From positions 496,001 to 560,000 of the forward strand of contig WLXD01000001.1 in assembly GCA_012103255.1 (NCBI GenBank): a stretch of 64,000 bases of DNA. Direction: 5' to 3'. Below are positions 27,242 to 35,553 of this stretch, in pieces. Made by a program: the position numbers and the translations under genes. The notes beneath the pieces were generated by a model. That model searched no databases. It had not been told where the DNA came from and saw nothing but the letters and a program-made list of their open reading frames with translations. Source of the DNA: Acidobacteriota bacterium. Lineage in GTDB: Bacteria > Acidobacteriota > UBA890 > WLXD01. Positions within the stretch are counted from its first letter, which is position 1; each line of letters opens with the position of its first letter.

Positions 27242-27514
27242 GTGACGAGCAGAGAGACGGCCAGCGACGAAGTGAATCTCGCCGACGTCCTCACGGACCT
27301 GGGGAGCGCGGCGCAGGAGACTGCGGCGGCGCTCGCAGAAAATGTCGGTGAAGGAGAAGCGGTGGTTCGAGCCAAACTCGAGGAGGCCGAGGCGACGATT
27401 CGCGATCACCCCCTGCTCGCCGTCGGTGTCGCTGCAGGTGTGGGTTTCATGTTGGGGCTCATGCTCAGCGGAGCTGGCTCGCGCACCGAGGAGTCGTCAG
27501 ACGATGAAGAGTGA
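27242..27514 (+). CDS. DUF883 (ElaB/YqjD-like) membrane-anchored protein
   Basis: A 90-residue protein. The N-terminal 55 residues are acidic and helical (DLGSAAQETAAALAENV), followed by the family C-terminal membrane anchor IRDHPLLAVGVAAGVGFMLG. E. coli homologues ElaB/YqjD bind ribosomes in stationary phase and sit in the inner membrane. The start is GTG at 27242 with GGAGG five bases upstream; the frame stays open further upstream but without family similarity. It overlaps the next gene by 11 bases. A GATAAT hexamer about 50 bases upstream could be its -10 box. Confidence 0.82.
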   Translation: MTSRETASDEVNLADVLTDLGSAAQETAAALAENVGEGEAVVRAKLEEAEATIRDHPLLAVGVAAGVGFMLGLMLSGAGSRTEESSDDEE

Positions 27515-27872
27515 GAGCGCGGCCGGGAGGTTTGGCGCCCACGTGCTCGAGGCTCTCCAGACGCGGGTGGAGCTCCTTGGGTTCGAGCTCGGTGAAGAAC
27601 GGAACCGCGTGCTCGGCAGCATCGTGGCCATTCTCCTGGCGGGGGTGTTCTTCGCCGTGGGCCTGCTGCTGCTCAACTTCGTCCTGGTGATCGCCTTCTG
27701 GGAGAAGCGGCTTCTCGTGTCCGCGCTGATCGCCGGGACCTACCTGGTTCTCGCCGCGGCACTGGCCCTCATGGCGCGCAATCGCGTCGTCAATGCACCA
27801 CCACCCTTAGAGAGCACGGTGGCGGAGTTGAAGAAGGACGCCGAGGCGTTCCGCGGACGGAGCGAATCATGA
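27504..27872 (+). CDS. Phage-holin-3_6/YqjE-family membrane protein
   Basis: A 122-residue inner-membrane protein. An N-terminal amphipathic helix (AAGRFGAHVLEALQTRVELL, then GFELGEERNR) precedes two transmembrane helices (VAILLAGVFFAVGLLLLNFV and VSALIAGTYLVLAAALALMA) and a short cytoplasmic tail. This matches YqjE (PF07332), which follows the DUF883 gene yqjD in E. coli. The ATG at 27504 lies inside the end of the DUF883 gene, and the stop overlaps the third gene (ATGA). Function not known beyond membrane association. Confidence 0.85.
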   Translation: MKSESAAGRFGAHVLEALQTRVELLGFELGEERNRVLGSIVAILLAGVFFAVGLLLLNFVLVIAFWEKRLLVSALIAGTYLVLAAALALMARNRVVNAPPPLESTVAELKKDAEAFRGRSES

Positions 27873-28252
27873 GCGAACGCGACCTCCGGAAGCAGCTCCT
27901 GCTCGAACGAGTGCAGGCGAGTCGCGAAAAGGTCCAACTCGAAGTGGAATCGGTGCGCACTCGATTCGACGTTGCTTCCAACGCAATCAAGATCGCTGGC
28001 GATCTTCTGCCTCAGGTTGGCAGCGCTGTCGCGTCAGCGGCTGGCGCGGCCAAGCTCGGTAAAGCCGGTGCTGCCGGCGCGGGTGGCGCGCTGGGTCTCG
28101 CCGCTCTGGCGCCCGTGGTGATCACGGTCGCCAAACTCGTCGCCGAGCGTCGGCGTACGCGCAAGGAAAAGGTACCCGGGAAAGAAACCTCGGCGGCCCC
28201 CTCCGCCCCAGATGGCGCGGACGGGGCCGACTCGGGATCCGCTGACAGCTAG
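27869..28252 (+). CDS. YqjK-like third protein of the DUF883-YqjE operon
   Basis: A 127-residue protein. It has a basic helical N-terminus (LRKQLLLERVQASREKVQLE), a Gly/Ala-rich hydrophobic middle that could dip into the membrane (AGGALGLAALAPVVITVAKL), a basic stretch (ERRRTRKEK), and a low-complexity acidic tail. By order it corresponds to YqjK of the E. coli yqjDEK operon. Sequence similarity to YqjK is only general. Its TAG stop overlaps the stop of the convergent arylsulfatase gene through the palindrome CTAG. Confidence 0.65.
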   Translation: MSERDLRKQLLLERVQASREKVQLEVESVRTRFDVASNAIKIAGDLLPQVGSAVASAAGAAKLGKAGAAGAGGALGLAALAPVVITVAKLVAERRRTRKEKVPGKETSAAPSAPDGADGADSGSADS

Positions 28253-29843
28253 CGCTCGCCGGCGCTGCTCAGCTTGTCCATCACCTGATCGAGGCTGAAG
28301 CTAGCAGCCTCCTGGCGCGGCGGGTAATCGACGAACGTCTGCAAGAAGCGTCCCACATAGGTTTGGGCGGGAACGAGCAGATAGGCCCGGTCCAGCATCC
28401 AGTCGTAGTAGGTGTTCGAGGTGATCGGCGCACGCTCGTAGGGGTCGCGTCGCAGATTCAGAATCAGCGGCACGCGCAGAGGCACGAAGGGCTCCATCCA
28501 GACGCGGAACGTTCCCTCGGTCTTCTGTTCCATGAAGATGAGCTTCCACTGGTCGTATCGCAGCGCCGTGAGGTCGCCGTCGTCCGAGAAGTAGAAGATC
28601 TCGCGGCGGCCGCTGTCATCCGTCTCGCCCATCAAGTGGGGAAGGATGTTGTAGCCGTCAAGGTGGATCCGGTAGTCGCGCCCGAGCGCCGATGACGTGT
28701 AGCCATCAAGAAGGTCTTCCTTGATGTCGTCTTTGCCCGCTGCCGCTGCGAACGTAGGCAGCCAGTCCATGTGGTGCACGATCTGGTTGCTGATCGAGCC
28801 TGCCGGAATCTTGCCGGGCCACCGTGCCATCGCCGGCACGCGCCAGCCGCCTTCCCAGTTGGTGTTCTTCTCGCCGCGGAACGGCGTCGAGGCGGCATCG
28901 GGCCACGTGTTGTAGTGCGGCCCGTTGTCGGTGCTGTAGAAGACGAAGGTCTCGTCGGCAATATCTAGTTCATCGAGCAGGTCGAGGAACTGGCCGATGT
29001 GCATGTCGTGCTCGACCATGCCGCAGGTGTACTCATCTGCGTTCGGGTACGTCGACTTGCACTGCGCGGTCTTGTTGTCGCTTACATGCGTGCGGAAGTG
29101 CATCCGCGTGCCGCTCCACCAGACAAACCAGGGCGTGTCGGCCGCCTCGGCGTCGCGAATGAAGCGTAAGGCGTTCTCGACCGTATCGTCGTCGACGGTC
29201 TCCATCCGCTGCTTTGTCAACGGTCCGGTGTCCTCGACGCGCCCGTCGGCGTAGCTGTGAATCACTCCGCGCGGGCCATAGGCTTCGGCGAACGTCCGGC
29301 CATCTGCCAGCACCATGTCGGCCGGGTAGTCTTCGTTCTCGGGCTCTTCCTCGGCGTTGAGGTGGTAGAGGTTGCCGTAGAACTCATCGAACCCATGGTT
29401 CGTGGGCAGCATCTCGTCGCGATCGCCCAGGTGGTTCTTGCCAAACTGACCGGTGGCGTAGCCGAGGTCCTTGAGGACCACCGCGATCGTGGGGTCCTCG
29501 ACCTGCATGCCGAGCTCGGCGCCGGGCAGACCGACCTTCGAGAGGCCGGTACGAAACACGCTCTGTCCCATGATGAAGGACGAGCGGCCCGCCGTGCACG
29601 ACTGCTCACCGTAGTAGTCGGTGAAGATGACGCCCTCATCGGCATTCGATCGATGTTCGGCGTCTGGTAGCCCATCATGCCCATCGTGTAGGCGCTGATA
29701 TTGGAACGACCTACGTCGTCGCCCCAGATCACCAGGATGTTGGGCTGCTCGTCTTGCGGAGCCGGCGCCGCCGGGGCCGCCGACGAGATGGCGAACACGG
29801 CGGCAAGGGCCAGTGTTCCGAGAAGTAGCGGGCGCTTGGACAT
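28249..29843 (-). pseudogene. Arylsulfatase 1, interrupted by a one-base frameshift
   Basis: Sulfatase (PF00884) related to two other copies here. The start at 29843 (AGGAGG upstream) gives a signal peptide (LLLGTLALAAVFAISSAAPA) and the metal motif NILVIWGDDVG, then TPNIDR. At about 29643-29646 the frame breaks. The remainder continues in the next frame as DEGVIFTDYYGEQSCTAGRS, with the formylglycine Cys in CTAGR, and runs normally to 28249. Paralogues read NIDRIANEG at this point; one added base would restore NIDRIADEG and give 531 residues. It would hydrolyse sulfate esters in the periplasm after Cys-to-formylglycine conversion. It is dead if the shift is real, but a sequence error is quite possible. 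Confidence 0.85.
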
Positions 29844-29974
29844 CCGTCCTCCTGCGCTGGTCTCGGCATGGGGGCCGCGCCACCGCGCGGGACGTCGAGA
29901 CGTAGTCGATATGAGAGATGTTCGTCGAAACTCTCGCACCGGATTCGACCACGCATGGGGAGTCTCCACAAACG

Positions 29975-30000
29975 ACGAGCCGCGCTTTCGCGCGGCTCGT
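29975..30000 (-). terminator. Terminator-like hairpin after the DUF2780 gene
   Basis: ACGAGCCGCGC and GCGCGGCTCGT form a perfect 11-bp stem. On the minus strand the loop is GAAA, a stable GNRA tetraloop. It starts 38 bases after the DUF2780 stop, in the 195-base gap before arylsulfatase 1. The U-tract that follows is weak (CGTTTG). Confidence 0.6.
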
Positions 30001-30038
30001 GGTCACCCGTGGCGGGCGGTTGTGTTCTTGCGCCGGAG

Positions 30039-30545
30039 CTATCCGATACCAAGCCCCTTGGTGAGTAGCCCCAGGGTCTCCGGGCCGGCCTTGCTGGCCA
30101 CGTGCAGGAGCACCGGGGCGAACTTCGTGATCATCCCCGCGTCCAGGCCCAGATCGCCGAACTGGCTCACGAGGCCCGCGTTGTTCGCCAGGGCATCGAG
30201 GCTGCCAACACCAGCGGGCAGCGCGGGCATCTCTGCGCTGGCACTGGCGTCTGCGCCAGCCGAGGCGGAGGCCGAGGCGCCGCCCATCATGCTGCCGACC
30301 GAGCCGGCCATGTCCGTGAGGTCCATGACCTGCTTGAGTTCCGGCGCGGCGCCCATCAGGGCCGAGAATTCATCACCGCCGAGGTTGGACTGCGCCACGC
30401 CGAGCAGAGCCTGAGCTCCGCCGAGGGCTTGCGTTGGGCTGATCCCGAGCTTGCCGAGCGTTCCGAGGATTTCGGTCGCCTGGGCGGTTGCCGTGCCGGA
30501 CACGAACAGGGCGAGAACAAGAAGAAGGAGGGAGCGGTATCGCAT
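30039..30545 (-). CDS. DUF2780 (VcgC/VcgE-like) secreted protein
   Basis: A 168-residue exported protein. Signal peptide 1-21 (LLLLVLALFVSGTATAQ). The DUF2780 pattern follows: LGISPTQALGGAQALLGVAQ, then SNLGGDEFSALMGAAP. A low-complexity Ala/Ser/Gly segment lies in the middle (about 93-105), and a helical C-terminal half carries FGDLGLDAGMITKFAPVLL. The family is small, helical and of unknown function. The gene sits between two arylsulfatase genes, with hairpins on both sides, so it is probably its own transcription unit. Confidence 0.8.
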   Translation of the reverse strand: MRYRSLLLLVLALFVSGTATAQATEILGTLGKLGISPTQALGGAQALLGVAQSNLGGDEFSALMGAAPELKQVMDLTDMAGSVGSMMGGASASASAGADASASAEMPALPAGVGSLDALANNAGLVSQFGDLGLDAGMITKFAPVLLHVASKAGPETLGLLTKGLGIG

Positions 30546-30613
30546 GGGGAACTCCGTCGTGAAGAGACGGGGTCGAGCTTTTCAGGAGTTGATCGAACCC
30601 GCCAAAGAACAGA

Positions 30614-30648
30614 GCCGGTGCCGCGGGATTCGACCCCGTGGCACCGGC
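30614..30648 (-). terminator. Terminator-like hairpin after arylsulfatase 2
   Basis: A 9-bp stem GCCGGTGCC/GGCACCGGC is continued by a second five-pair stem (one G-U pair) around a 7-nt loop, 19 bases after the arylsulfatase 2 stop. The following bases (CTCTGTTCTTTG on the minus strand) are only moderately U-rich. Confidence 0.6.
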
Positions 30649-30666
30649 CCCTACTGACGCGTGTGT

Positions 30667-32241
30667 CTACTGCGTGCCCGCGCTCTGCAGGCGTTCCAGC
30701 ACCTGGTCGATGCTGAAGCTTGCCGGTGTCTGGCGCGGCGGGAATTCCTGGAACGTGGCGAGGAACTGCCCAACGAGCACCTGTGCGGGCACTAGCGCGT
30801 AAAGGCGTTCGAGTCGCCACTTCGGGTAACTCATGGCCTCATGGTCGGCGCGTTCGAACGGATCGGTTCGAAGGTTGAACAGCTTCGGTACGCGGAGGAA
30901 GACGAACGGCTCTTCCCACACGTCGAAGCCGTGCGCTCGCTGCTCCGCGAAAACGACTTTCCAGTTGTTGTGTCGCAATGCGACCAGGTTGCCGTCGTCG
31001 CTGAAGTAGAAGAAGTCAATGCGCGGCGGCGTGTCGGTCTCGCCTTTGAAGTACGGCAGGAAATTGTAGCCGTCCAGGTGCACCTTGAAGTCCGTGCCGC
31101 CAACGTTGTATCCGGCCTTGAGCTTCTCCTTGATGTCCGGCTCGCCGACCGCGGCCATGAGCGTCGGAATGACATCCATGTGCGAGAAGATCTGGTTGTT
31201 GACGGTGCCGGGCTCGATCACACCGGGCCAGCGCATCATCGCCGGCACACGGTACCCACCTTCCCAGTTGGTGTTCTTCTCGCCGCGGAACGGCGTCGTG
31301 CCGCCATCGGGCCAGGTAAACGTCTCAGCGCCGTTGTCAGTGGAGTAGTAGACGATCGTGTTCTCGTCCACGCCGAGTTCGTCGAGCAGGTCGAGGAGTT
31401 GGCCGATGTGGCCGTCGTGTTCCACCATGCCATCCGGGTAGACCCCGAGACCGGTCGCGCCCTGCGAGGCTTCCTTCAAGTGCGTGAAGATGTGCATCCG
31501 GGTCGTGTTGAACCACACGAAGAACGGGGTGTCGTCAGCCACCTGATCGCGGATGAAGCGCTGAGTGTGTTCCATGACCTCGTCGTCGATGGTCTCCATC
31601 CGCTTCTTGGTCAGCGGGCCGGTGTCCTCGACGCGCCCATCAGCGTAGCTGTGGATGACGCCGCGCGGACCGAACTGGTCCTTGAAGCCGGGCCACTGCT
31701 CGTCCGTAGGATAGTCCTGGTTCTCGGGCTCTTCCTCGGCGTTTAGGTGGTACAGGTTGCCGAAGAACTCGTCGAAACCATGGTTGGTCGGGAGCATGTC
31801 ATCCCGGTCGCCAAGGTGGTTCTTGCCAAATTGGCCCGTCGCGTAGCCGTGGGGCTTGAGTAGCTCAGCCAGCGTGACGTCCTCAGGCTGGAGGCCGAGG
31901 TCGGCGCCGGGAAGCCCGACCTTCAGGAGGCCGGTGCGGAATCCGGACTGCCCGGTGAGGAAGGCGGCGCGCCCGGCGGTGCAACTCTGCTCGCCGTACG
32001 CGTCCGTGAAGAGCATGCCTTCGTTGGCGATGCGGTCGATGTTGGGCGTGTGGTAGCCCATCATGCCGCGGTTGTAGGCGCTGATATTCCACAGACCCAC
32101 GTCGTCGCCCCAGAGGACGAGGATGTTGGGTTTGTCCATTTGGGGCGTCGCTACGGCGCTGTTCACCGAAGCGACTCCCGCCAGTGCTACGACCGCAAGA
32201 GCGATCAGTGCCTGGCGAGGGGAGCGGTTCCTCAAAGACAT
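30667..32241 (-). CDS. Arylsulfatase 2, exported
   Basis: A 524-residue intact sulfatase. Signal peptide 1-31 (LIALAVVALAGVASVNSAVA). The metal-binding motif is NILVLWGDDVG (Asp46-Asp47). The active-site element is EQSCTAGRAAFLTGQ, with Cys87 (to be converted to formylglycine) and Arg91. Next come KNHLGDRDDMLPTNHGFDEF, the block YYSTDNGAETFTWPDGGTTP (metal Asp-Asn) and a C-terminal domain ending QVLERLQSAGTQ. It acts in the periplasm on an organic sulfate ester; the exact substrate is unknown. The start at 32241 has GGAGG; a longer frame to 32274 would run into the STAS gene. No formylglycine-generating enzyme is encoded nearby. Confidence 0.92.
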   Translation of the reverse strand: MSLRNRSPRQALIALAVVALAGVASVNSAVATPQMDKPNILVLWGDDVGLWNISAYNRGMMGYHTPNIDRIANEGMLFTDAYGEQSCTAGRAAFLTGQSGFRTGLLKVGLPGADLGLQPEDVTLAELLKPHGYATGQFGKNHLGDRDDMLPTNHGFDEFFGNLYHLNAEEEPENQDYPTDEQWPGFKDQFGPRGVIHSYADGRVEDTGPLTKKRMETIDDEVMEHTQRFIRDQVADDTPFFVWFNTTRMHIFTHLKEASQGATGLGVYPDGMVEHDGHIGQLLDLLDELGVDENTIVYYSTDNGAETFTWPDGGTTPFRGEKNTNWEGGYRVPAMMRWPGVIEPGTVNNQIFSHMDVIPTLMAAVGEPDIKEKLKAGYNVGGTDFKVHLDGYNFLPYFKGETDTPPRIDFFYFSDDGNLVALRHNNWKVVFAEQRAHGFDVWEEPFVFLRVPKLFNLRTDPFERADHEAMSYPKWRLERLYALVPAQVLVGQFLATFQEFPPRQTPASFSIDQVLERLQSAGTQ

Positions 32242-32266
32242 TACGGACCTCCGCGACGGTCGACGG

Positions 32267-32590
32267 TTATTCATCGTCGATCGCGCTCGTTATCGGGGTG
32301 CCTTCCAGTTGCAATTCGTGCAGGGGTGAAAGATTAAGCAACTGGACCCCGCGTGCTGCAAAACGGCGGATCACCTGCGTCCCGGCCTCGTCCATCCACT
32401 GCAGATGACGCAGATCTAGGGCAGCTGGGCCGTCGACATGTTGCCAGGCCTCGATTAGGCTGGCGACCGCCTCGACATCAAGCCGACCATCGATCTGCAA
32501 GACCGTCACGGGGACGGCTGGCTGGGTGGTAATCCGAACACTCATGCCCCGTACCCAGAGCAAGGGCGGTGCCAGTTGATCGTCAGACAT
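32267..32590 (-). CDS. STAS-domain protein lacking the phosphorylatable serine
   Basis: A 107-residue single-domain STAS protein (anti-sigma antagonist or MlaB-like): VTVLQIDGRLDVEAVASLIE, GPAALDLRHLQWMDEAGTQV, then VQLLNLSPLHELQLEGTPI. In SpoIIAA-type members the loop reads DSSG with a phosphorylated Ser. Here it reads DEAG, so kinase control at that position is not possible. The start could be the ATG at 32590 or at 32545; neither has a strong Shine-Dalgarno. It ends 25 bases before arylsulfatase 2 on the same strand and is divergent from the sigma-54 activator. Confidence 0.75.
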   Translation of the reverse strand: MSDDQLAPPLLWVRGMSVRITTQPAVPVTVLQIDGRLDVEAVASLIEAWQHVDGPAALDLRHLQWMDEAGTQVIRRFAARGVQLLNLSPLHELQLEGTPITSAIDDE

Positions 32591-32672
32591 CCGTGTCGCA
32601 CTTAAGTTGTTCGAAAAAGGAAGTTAGGATGGGCCTTATGTCGCCGTACGACACTTGCTCTGGTCTCTGGAG

Positions 32673-32708
32673 CACCGTATGTGGTGGAATAGATCACCAT
32701 ATATGGTA
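32673..32708. promoter_or_regulatory. Paired palindromes between the STAS and sigma-54-activator genes
   Basis: CACCGTATGTGGTG (32673-32686) and CACCATATATGGTA (32695-32708) are two related palindromes whose centres are 22 bp apart, two helical turns, on the same face of the DNA. The inner part of the second (ACCATATATGGT) is perfect. They lie 43-78 bases upstream of the activator start in the divergent gap. The geometry suggests cooperative binding, perhaps by the activator itself. Confidence 0.6.
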
Positions 32709-32750
32709 ATTTCCTAGATCGTCCTGTTAGTAGACGAAAGCGGTGACGCC

Positions 32751-34727
32751 TTGAACCAGCCCGAAGCTCCCGCGTGGTCGATTCCGGCGCAACGCGACCC
32801 GAGCGACGTTCTCGACCCGCGACTGGCGAGTCTCGTGGCGCGATTCAACTCGGTGCCTTCCAACGAGATCCACCGCGTTGTGGAGGATGCTCTCGCCGAG
32901 ATGATCGGCGGAGTTGGCGCGGATCGCGCTACGCTCACGGTCGTACCGCCGGGCGCACGCTTGCTGCGCCTGGCCGGGTCCTGGTCGCGCGCGGGGGTGC
33001 CGCGGGCCGACACACTTTCGATCGACTTGGTGTTCCCATGGGCGATCGGTGAAGTCCTCGAGGGTCGCGGGTTTCTGTTCAGCGACCTCGACGAGCTGCC
33101 CGACCACGCCGTGAGCGAACGCCGTTGGTTCCAGCAGGACGGCGTCCGGGCGCACATCAGCATGCCGTTGCAAGTCGGCGGCGAAGTGATCGGAGGACTT
33201 CACGCTGCTTTCATGCGGCCGCACCGATGGACTGATGGAGAGCTCGCCCAGATACGGGTCGCGGCGGACGTGTTCGCGGCGGCCGTACTCAGAAGCCAGA
33301 CCGAAGAAGCTCTTCGCTCAAGCCAGGAAACGAATATCGCCGTGCTCACCTCGTTGCCGTTCGGCATCGTGATCGTGGACTCATCCGGCGAGGTGGTTTC
33401 GATCAACGAAAGCGTTCGAACCACCGCCGCACCGCTCGGGCTTCCCACAGCTGACCTTGCGGAAGGCGACAGCTACATTGCGGCCTGGAGCGAGGCTGCC
33501 GCGAACGACGTCTCGCACGCCGGGACACTCGTGAGCGCGATAACCGACGTGATGTCGGGACGCGAGGATCGGTTGAGTGTGGAGCACGCGGCTGCGGACG
33601 GAACCGAGAGCTGGTTCGTCACGCGCGTGGTCCGACTGCGAGCGCAGCGTGGCGGCGCCGTCGTCATGCACGTTGACGTGAGTGACGAGAGGTCGCGGCA
33701 GTCCGAACTCGAACAGGCGCTCACGGAAGTGGAGGATCTCAAAGACCGGTTCGAAGCCGACGCCGGCTACCTCCGCGCAGAGCTCGATCACGCAAAGGGG
33801 TCCGGCGAGATCGTCGGTGACAGCGCCCCCCTTCGCCAGGCGCTTGGTCACGTGCAACAGGTAGCAGCCCGCGACACAACCGTGCTGCTTCTCGGCGAAA
33901 CCGGCACCGCCAAAGAACTGATCGCCCGCACCCTGCATGCGCAGAGTGAGCGGGCCGAACGCCCCCTTGTGAGCTTGAACTGCGCCGCGCTGCCACCCTC
34001 TCTTGTGGAGAGCGAGCTGTTTGGCTACGAGCGGGGAGCGTTCACCGGCGCCGTGGATCGCCGACGCGGGTACTTCGAGCTTGCCGACGGTGGAACGATT
34101 TTTCTCGACGAGATCGGCGATCTGGAAACTGACATTCAGACCCGGCTCCTCAGGGTGCTCCAGGAAGGTGAGATTCAACGTCTCGGGGCGGAGGCCGCGA
34201 AGTATGTGGACGTGCGCGTCATCGCGGCAACCAATCGCGACCTCTCCCGAGCCGTGGTCGATGGCAGATTCAGGCAGGATCTCTTCTACCGTCTGAACGT
34301 CTTTCCGATTCGCGTGCCGGCTTTGCGCGACCGGCCGGAGGACGTGCCCGCGCTGACCTGGCACTTCGTGCAGCAATTGGAAGCAGCGAGCGGTCGCCAC
34401 ATCAAATCGATCAAGAGGTCGACAATGCGTCGGCTAGAGCGCTACCCGTGGCCGGGGAACGTCCGCGAATTGCGCAATGTGATCGAACGGTCGCTCGTTC
34501 TCGGAGACGGACCCAGTCTCGAGATCGAAGGTCTACTCGATCAGCCAGGCGAGCCCGAGACTGAAGTCAGCGACCGGCTCGACGATGTGGCGCGAGTGCA
34601 CATCCTGAAGGTCTTGCGCGAATGCGACGGCACCATCAGCGGCAGCGGGAACGCGGCAGATCGACTCGGGATCCACGCGAACACTCTCCGACACCGAATG
34701 AAGAAGCTAGGGATTACCGCTCGCTGA
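32751..34727 (+). CDS. Sigma-54-dependent transcriptional activator (GAF-PAS-AAA+-Fis)
   Basis: A 658-residue bacterial enhancer-binding protein. A GAF-like sensor spans about 25-185, a PAS-like domain about 195-315, then a coiled-coil linker (SELEQALTEVEDLKDRFEAD). The AAA+ domain spans 352-580, with the sigma-54 contact loop GAFTGA (429-434) and Walker B TIFLDEIG. A Fis-type HTH lies at the end (GNAADRLGIHANTLRHRMKK). The Walker A reads GETGTAKE, with Ala387 (codon 33909-33911) in place of the near-invariant Gly. The start is TTG. It may control the divergent STAS-sulfatase genes, which is inferred from position. Its 3' end overlaps the convergent SBF gene by 14 bases. Confidence 0.92.
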   Translation: MNQPEAPAWSIPAQRDPSDVLDPRLASLVARFNSVPSNEIHRVVEDALAEMIGGVGADRATLTVVPPGARLLRLAGSWSRAGVPRADTLSIDLVFPWAIGEVLEGRGFLFSDLDELPDHAVSERRWFQQDGVRAHISMPLQVGGEVIGGLHAAFMRPHRWTDGELAQIRVAADVFAAAVLRSQTEEALRSSQETNIAVLTSLPFGIVIVDSSGEVVSINESVRTTAAPLGLPTADLAEGDSYIAAWSEAAANDVSHAGTLVSAITDVMSGREDRLSVEHAAADGTESWFVTRVVRLRAQRGGAVVMHVDVSDERSRQSELEQALTEVEDLKDRFEADAGYLRAELDHAKGSGEIVGDSAPLRQALGHVQQVAARDTTVLLLGETGTAKELIARTLHAQSERAERPLVSLNCAALPPSLVESELFGYERGAFTGAVDRRRGYFELADGGTIFLDEIGDLETDIQTRLLRVLQEGEIQRLGAEAAKYVDVRVIAATNRDLSRAVVDGRFRQDLFYRLNVFPIRVPALRDRPEDVPALTWHFVQQLEAASGRHIKSIKRSTMRRLERYPWPGNVRELRNVIERSLVLGDGPSLEIEGLLDQPGEPETEVSDRLDDVARVHILKVLRECDGTISGSGNAADRLGIHANTLRHRMKKLGITAR

Positions 34728-35514
34728 GCCGCGTCGCGCGAGCCAACCCGAGCATCAGCGGCGTCTGGACGAGCAGGAACAGCGCGGCGACCGCGATAAC
34801 TGCGGGTTCCCCCACGGATGCACCAACGAGCGACGCCACCGCGAGGTTCCGGGTCGCGAGTTCGAAGATGAGGGCCCACCGATCGCGCGGCTCCTGTCCC
34901 AGCAACCAGCCGACAACTGCGGCGGCTCCCCCAGCGACGAACGTAAACATGAGCGTCGCGGCGATCACCGCGATGGCATTGGCGAACACTGCGGCACCAT
35001 TCTGTGCGAACACAGCGATCAGGATCAGGACGATGCCGCCGATCACTAGCATTCGCAGCACGCGTTTCGCCCCGGTGATGCGTGCCGGGTAGCGCGCGGC
35101 GATGATCATCCCGGCGACGACCGGGACGAGAACGGTTGCAAGCAGTTGGACTGCCAAGAGCGAGCCGTCGACCGGGGTTTCCAGATTCTGCAGCCACCAC
35201 GTTGCCAGCAGCGGCACGGAGCCCACTGCAAGGACGGTCGACAGGCTTGTCATCGCAACCGACAACTCGGTGTTGGCGCCGGCGAGGTAGGTGTAGGCGT
35301 TGGAAAGCGCACCGCCTGGTGAGATTGCGATGAGAAACAGCGCAGTGGTCACAAGCGGAGGAGGCTGCAGAACGCTATCGATCGCGGCGACCAGGAGAGG
35401 CAACAGCAACCACTGGAAAGCGAGCGCGGCGCCGACCGCGACGGGCCTCCGGGTTACTGCCCGAAGTCCGCCAAGAGTCATGCCGGTACCCACCGCGAAC
35501 ATCACGATGAACAC
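34714..35514 (-). CDS. Bile acid:sodium symporter (SBF/BASS) family transporter
   Basis: A 266-residue inner-membrane protein with about nine helices. The family signature is ISPGGALSNAYTYLAGANTE, then LSVAMTSLSTVLAV, which corresponds to the crossover and sodium-site region of BASS transporters. The second half carries FELATRNLAVASLVGASVG. It should import an organic anion with sodium. The GTG start at 35514 may be too late: the frame stays open back to the TAA of the HTH gene, and AEDISQALILATVF just before it reads like a proper family N-terminus. However, the only initiators there would be ATC, ATA or CTG. It lies 39 bases downstream of the HTH regulator and may be co-transcribed with it. 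Confidence 0.82.
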   Translation of the reverse strand: MFIVMFAVGTGMTLGGLRAVTRRPVAVGAALAFQWLLLPLLVAAIDSVLQPPPLVTTALFLIAISPGGALSNAYTYLAGANTELSVAMTSLSTVLAVGSVPLLATWWLQNLETPVDGSLLAVQLLATVLVPVVAGMIIAARYPARITGAKRVLRMLVIGGIVLILIAVFAQNGAAVFANAIAVIAATLMFTFVAGGAAAVVGWLLGQEPRDRWALIFELATRNLAVASLVGASVGEPAVIAVAALFLLVQTPLMLGLARATRLSER

Positions 35515-35553
35515 CGTAGCGAGTATCAGTGCCTGCGAGATGTCCTCCGCGAT

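Noticed and set aside
30614-30648. A tRNA fragment (GGGTCGAATCCC resembles a T-arm, with an acceptor-like stem attached)
   Set aside because: No D-arm or anticodon arm upstream, the loop starts with G instead of TT, and the position after a stop codon fits a terminator better.
32631-32644. A GG-N10-GC pattern that could be a sigma-54 promoter before the activator gene
   Set aside because: Only the four core bases match; the rest of the TGGCAC/TTGCA consensus is absent.
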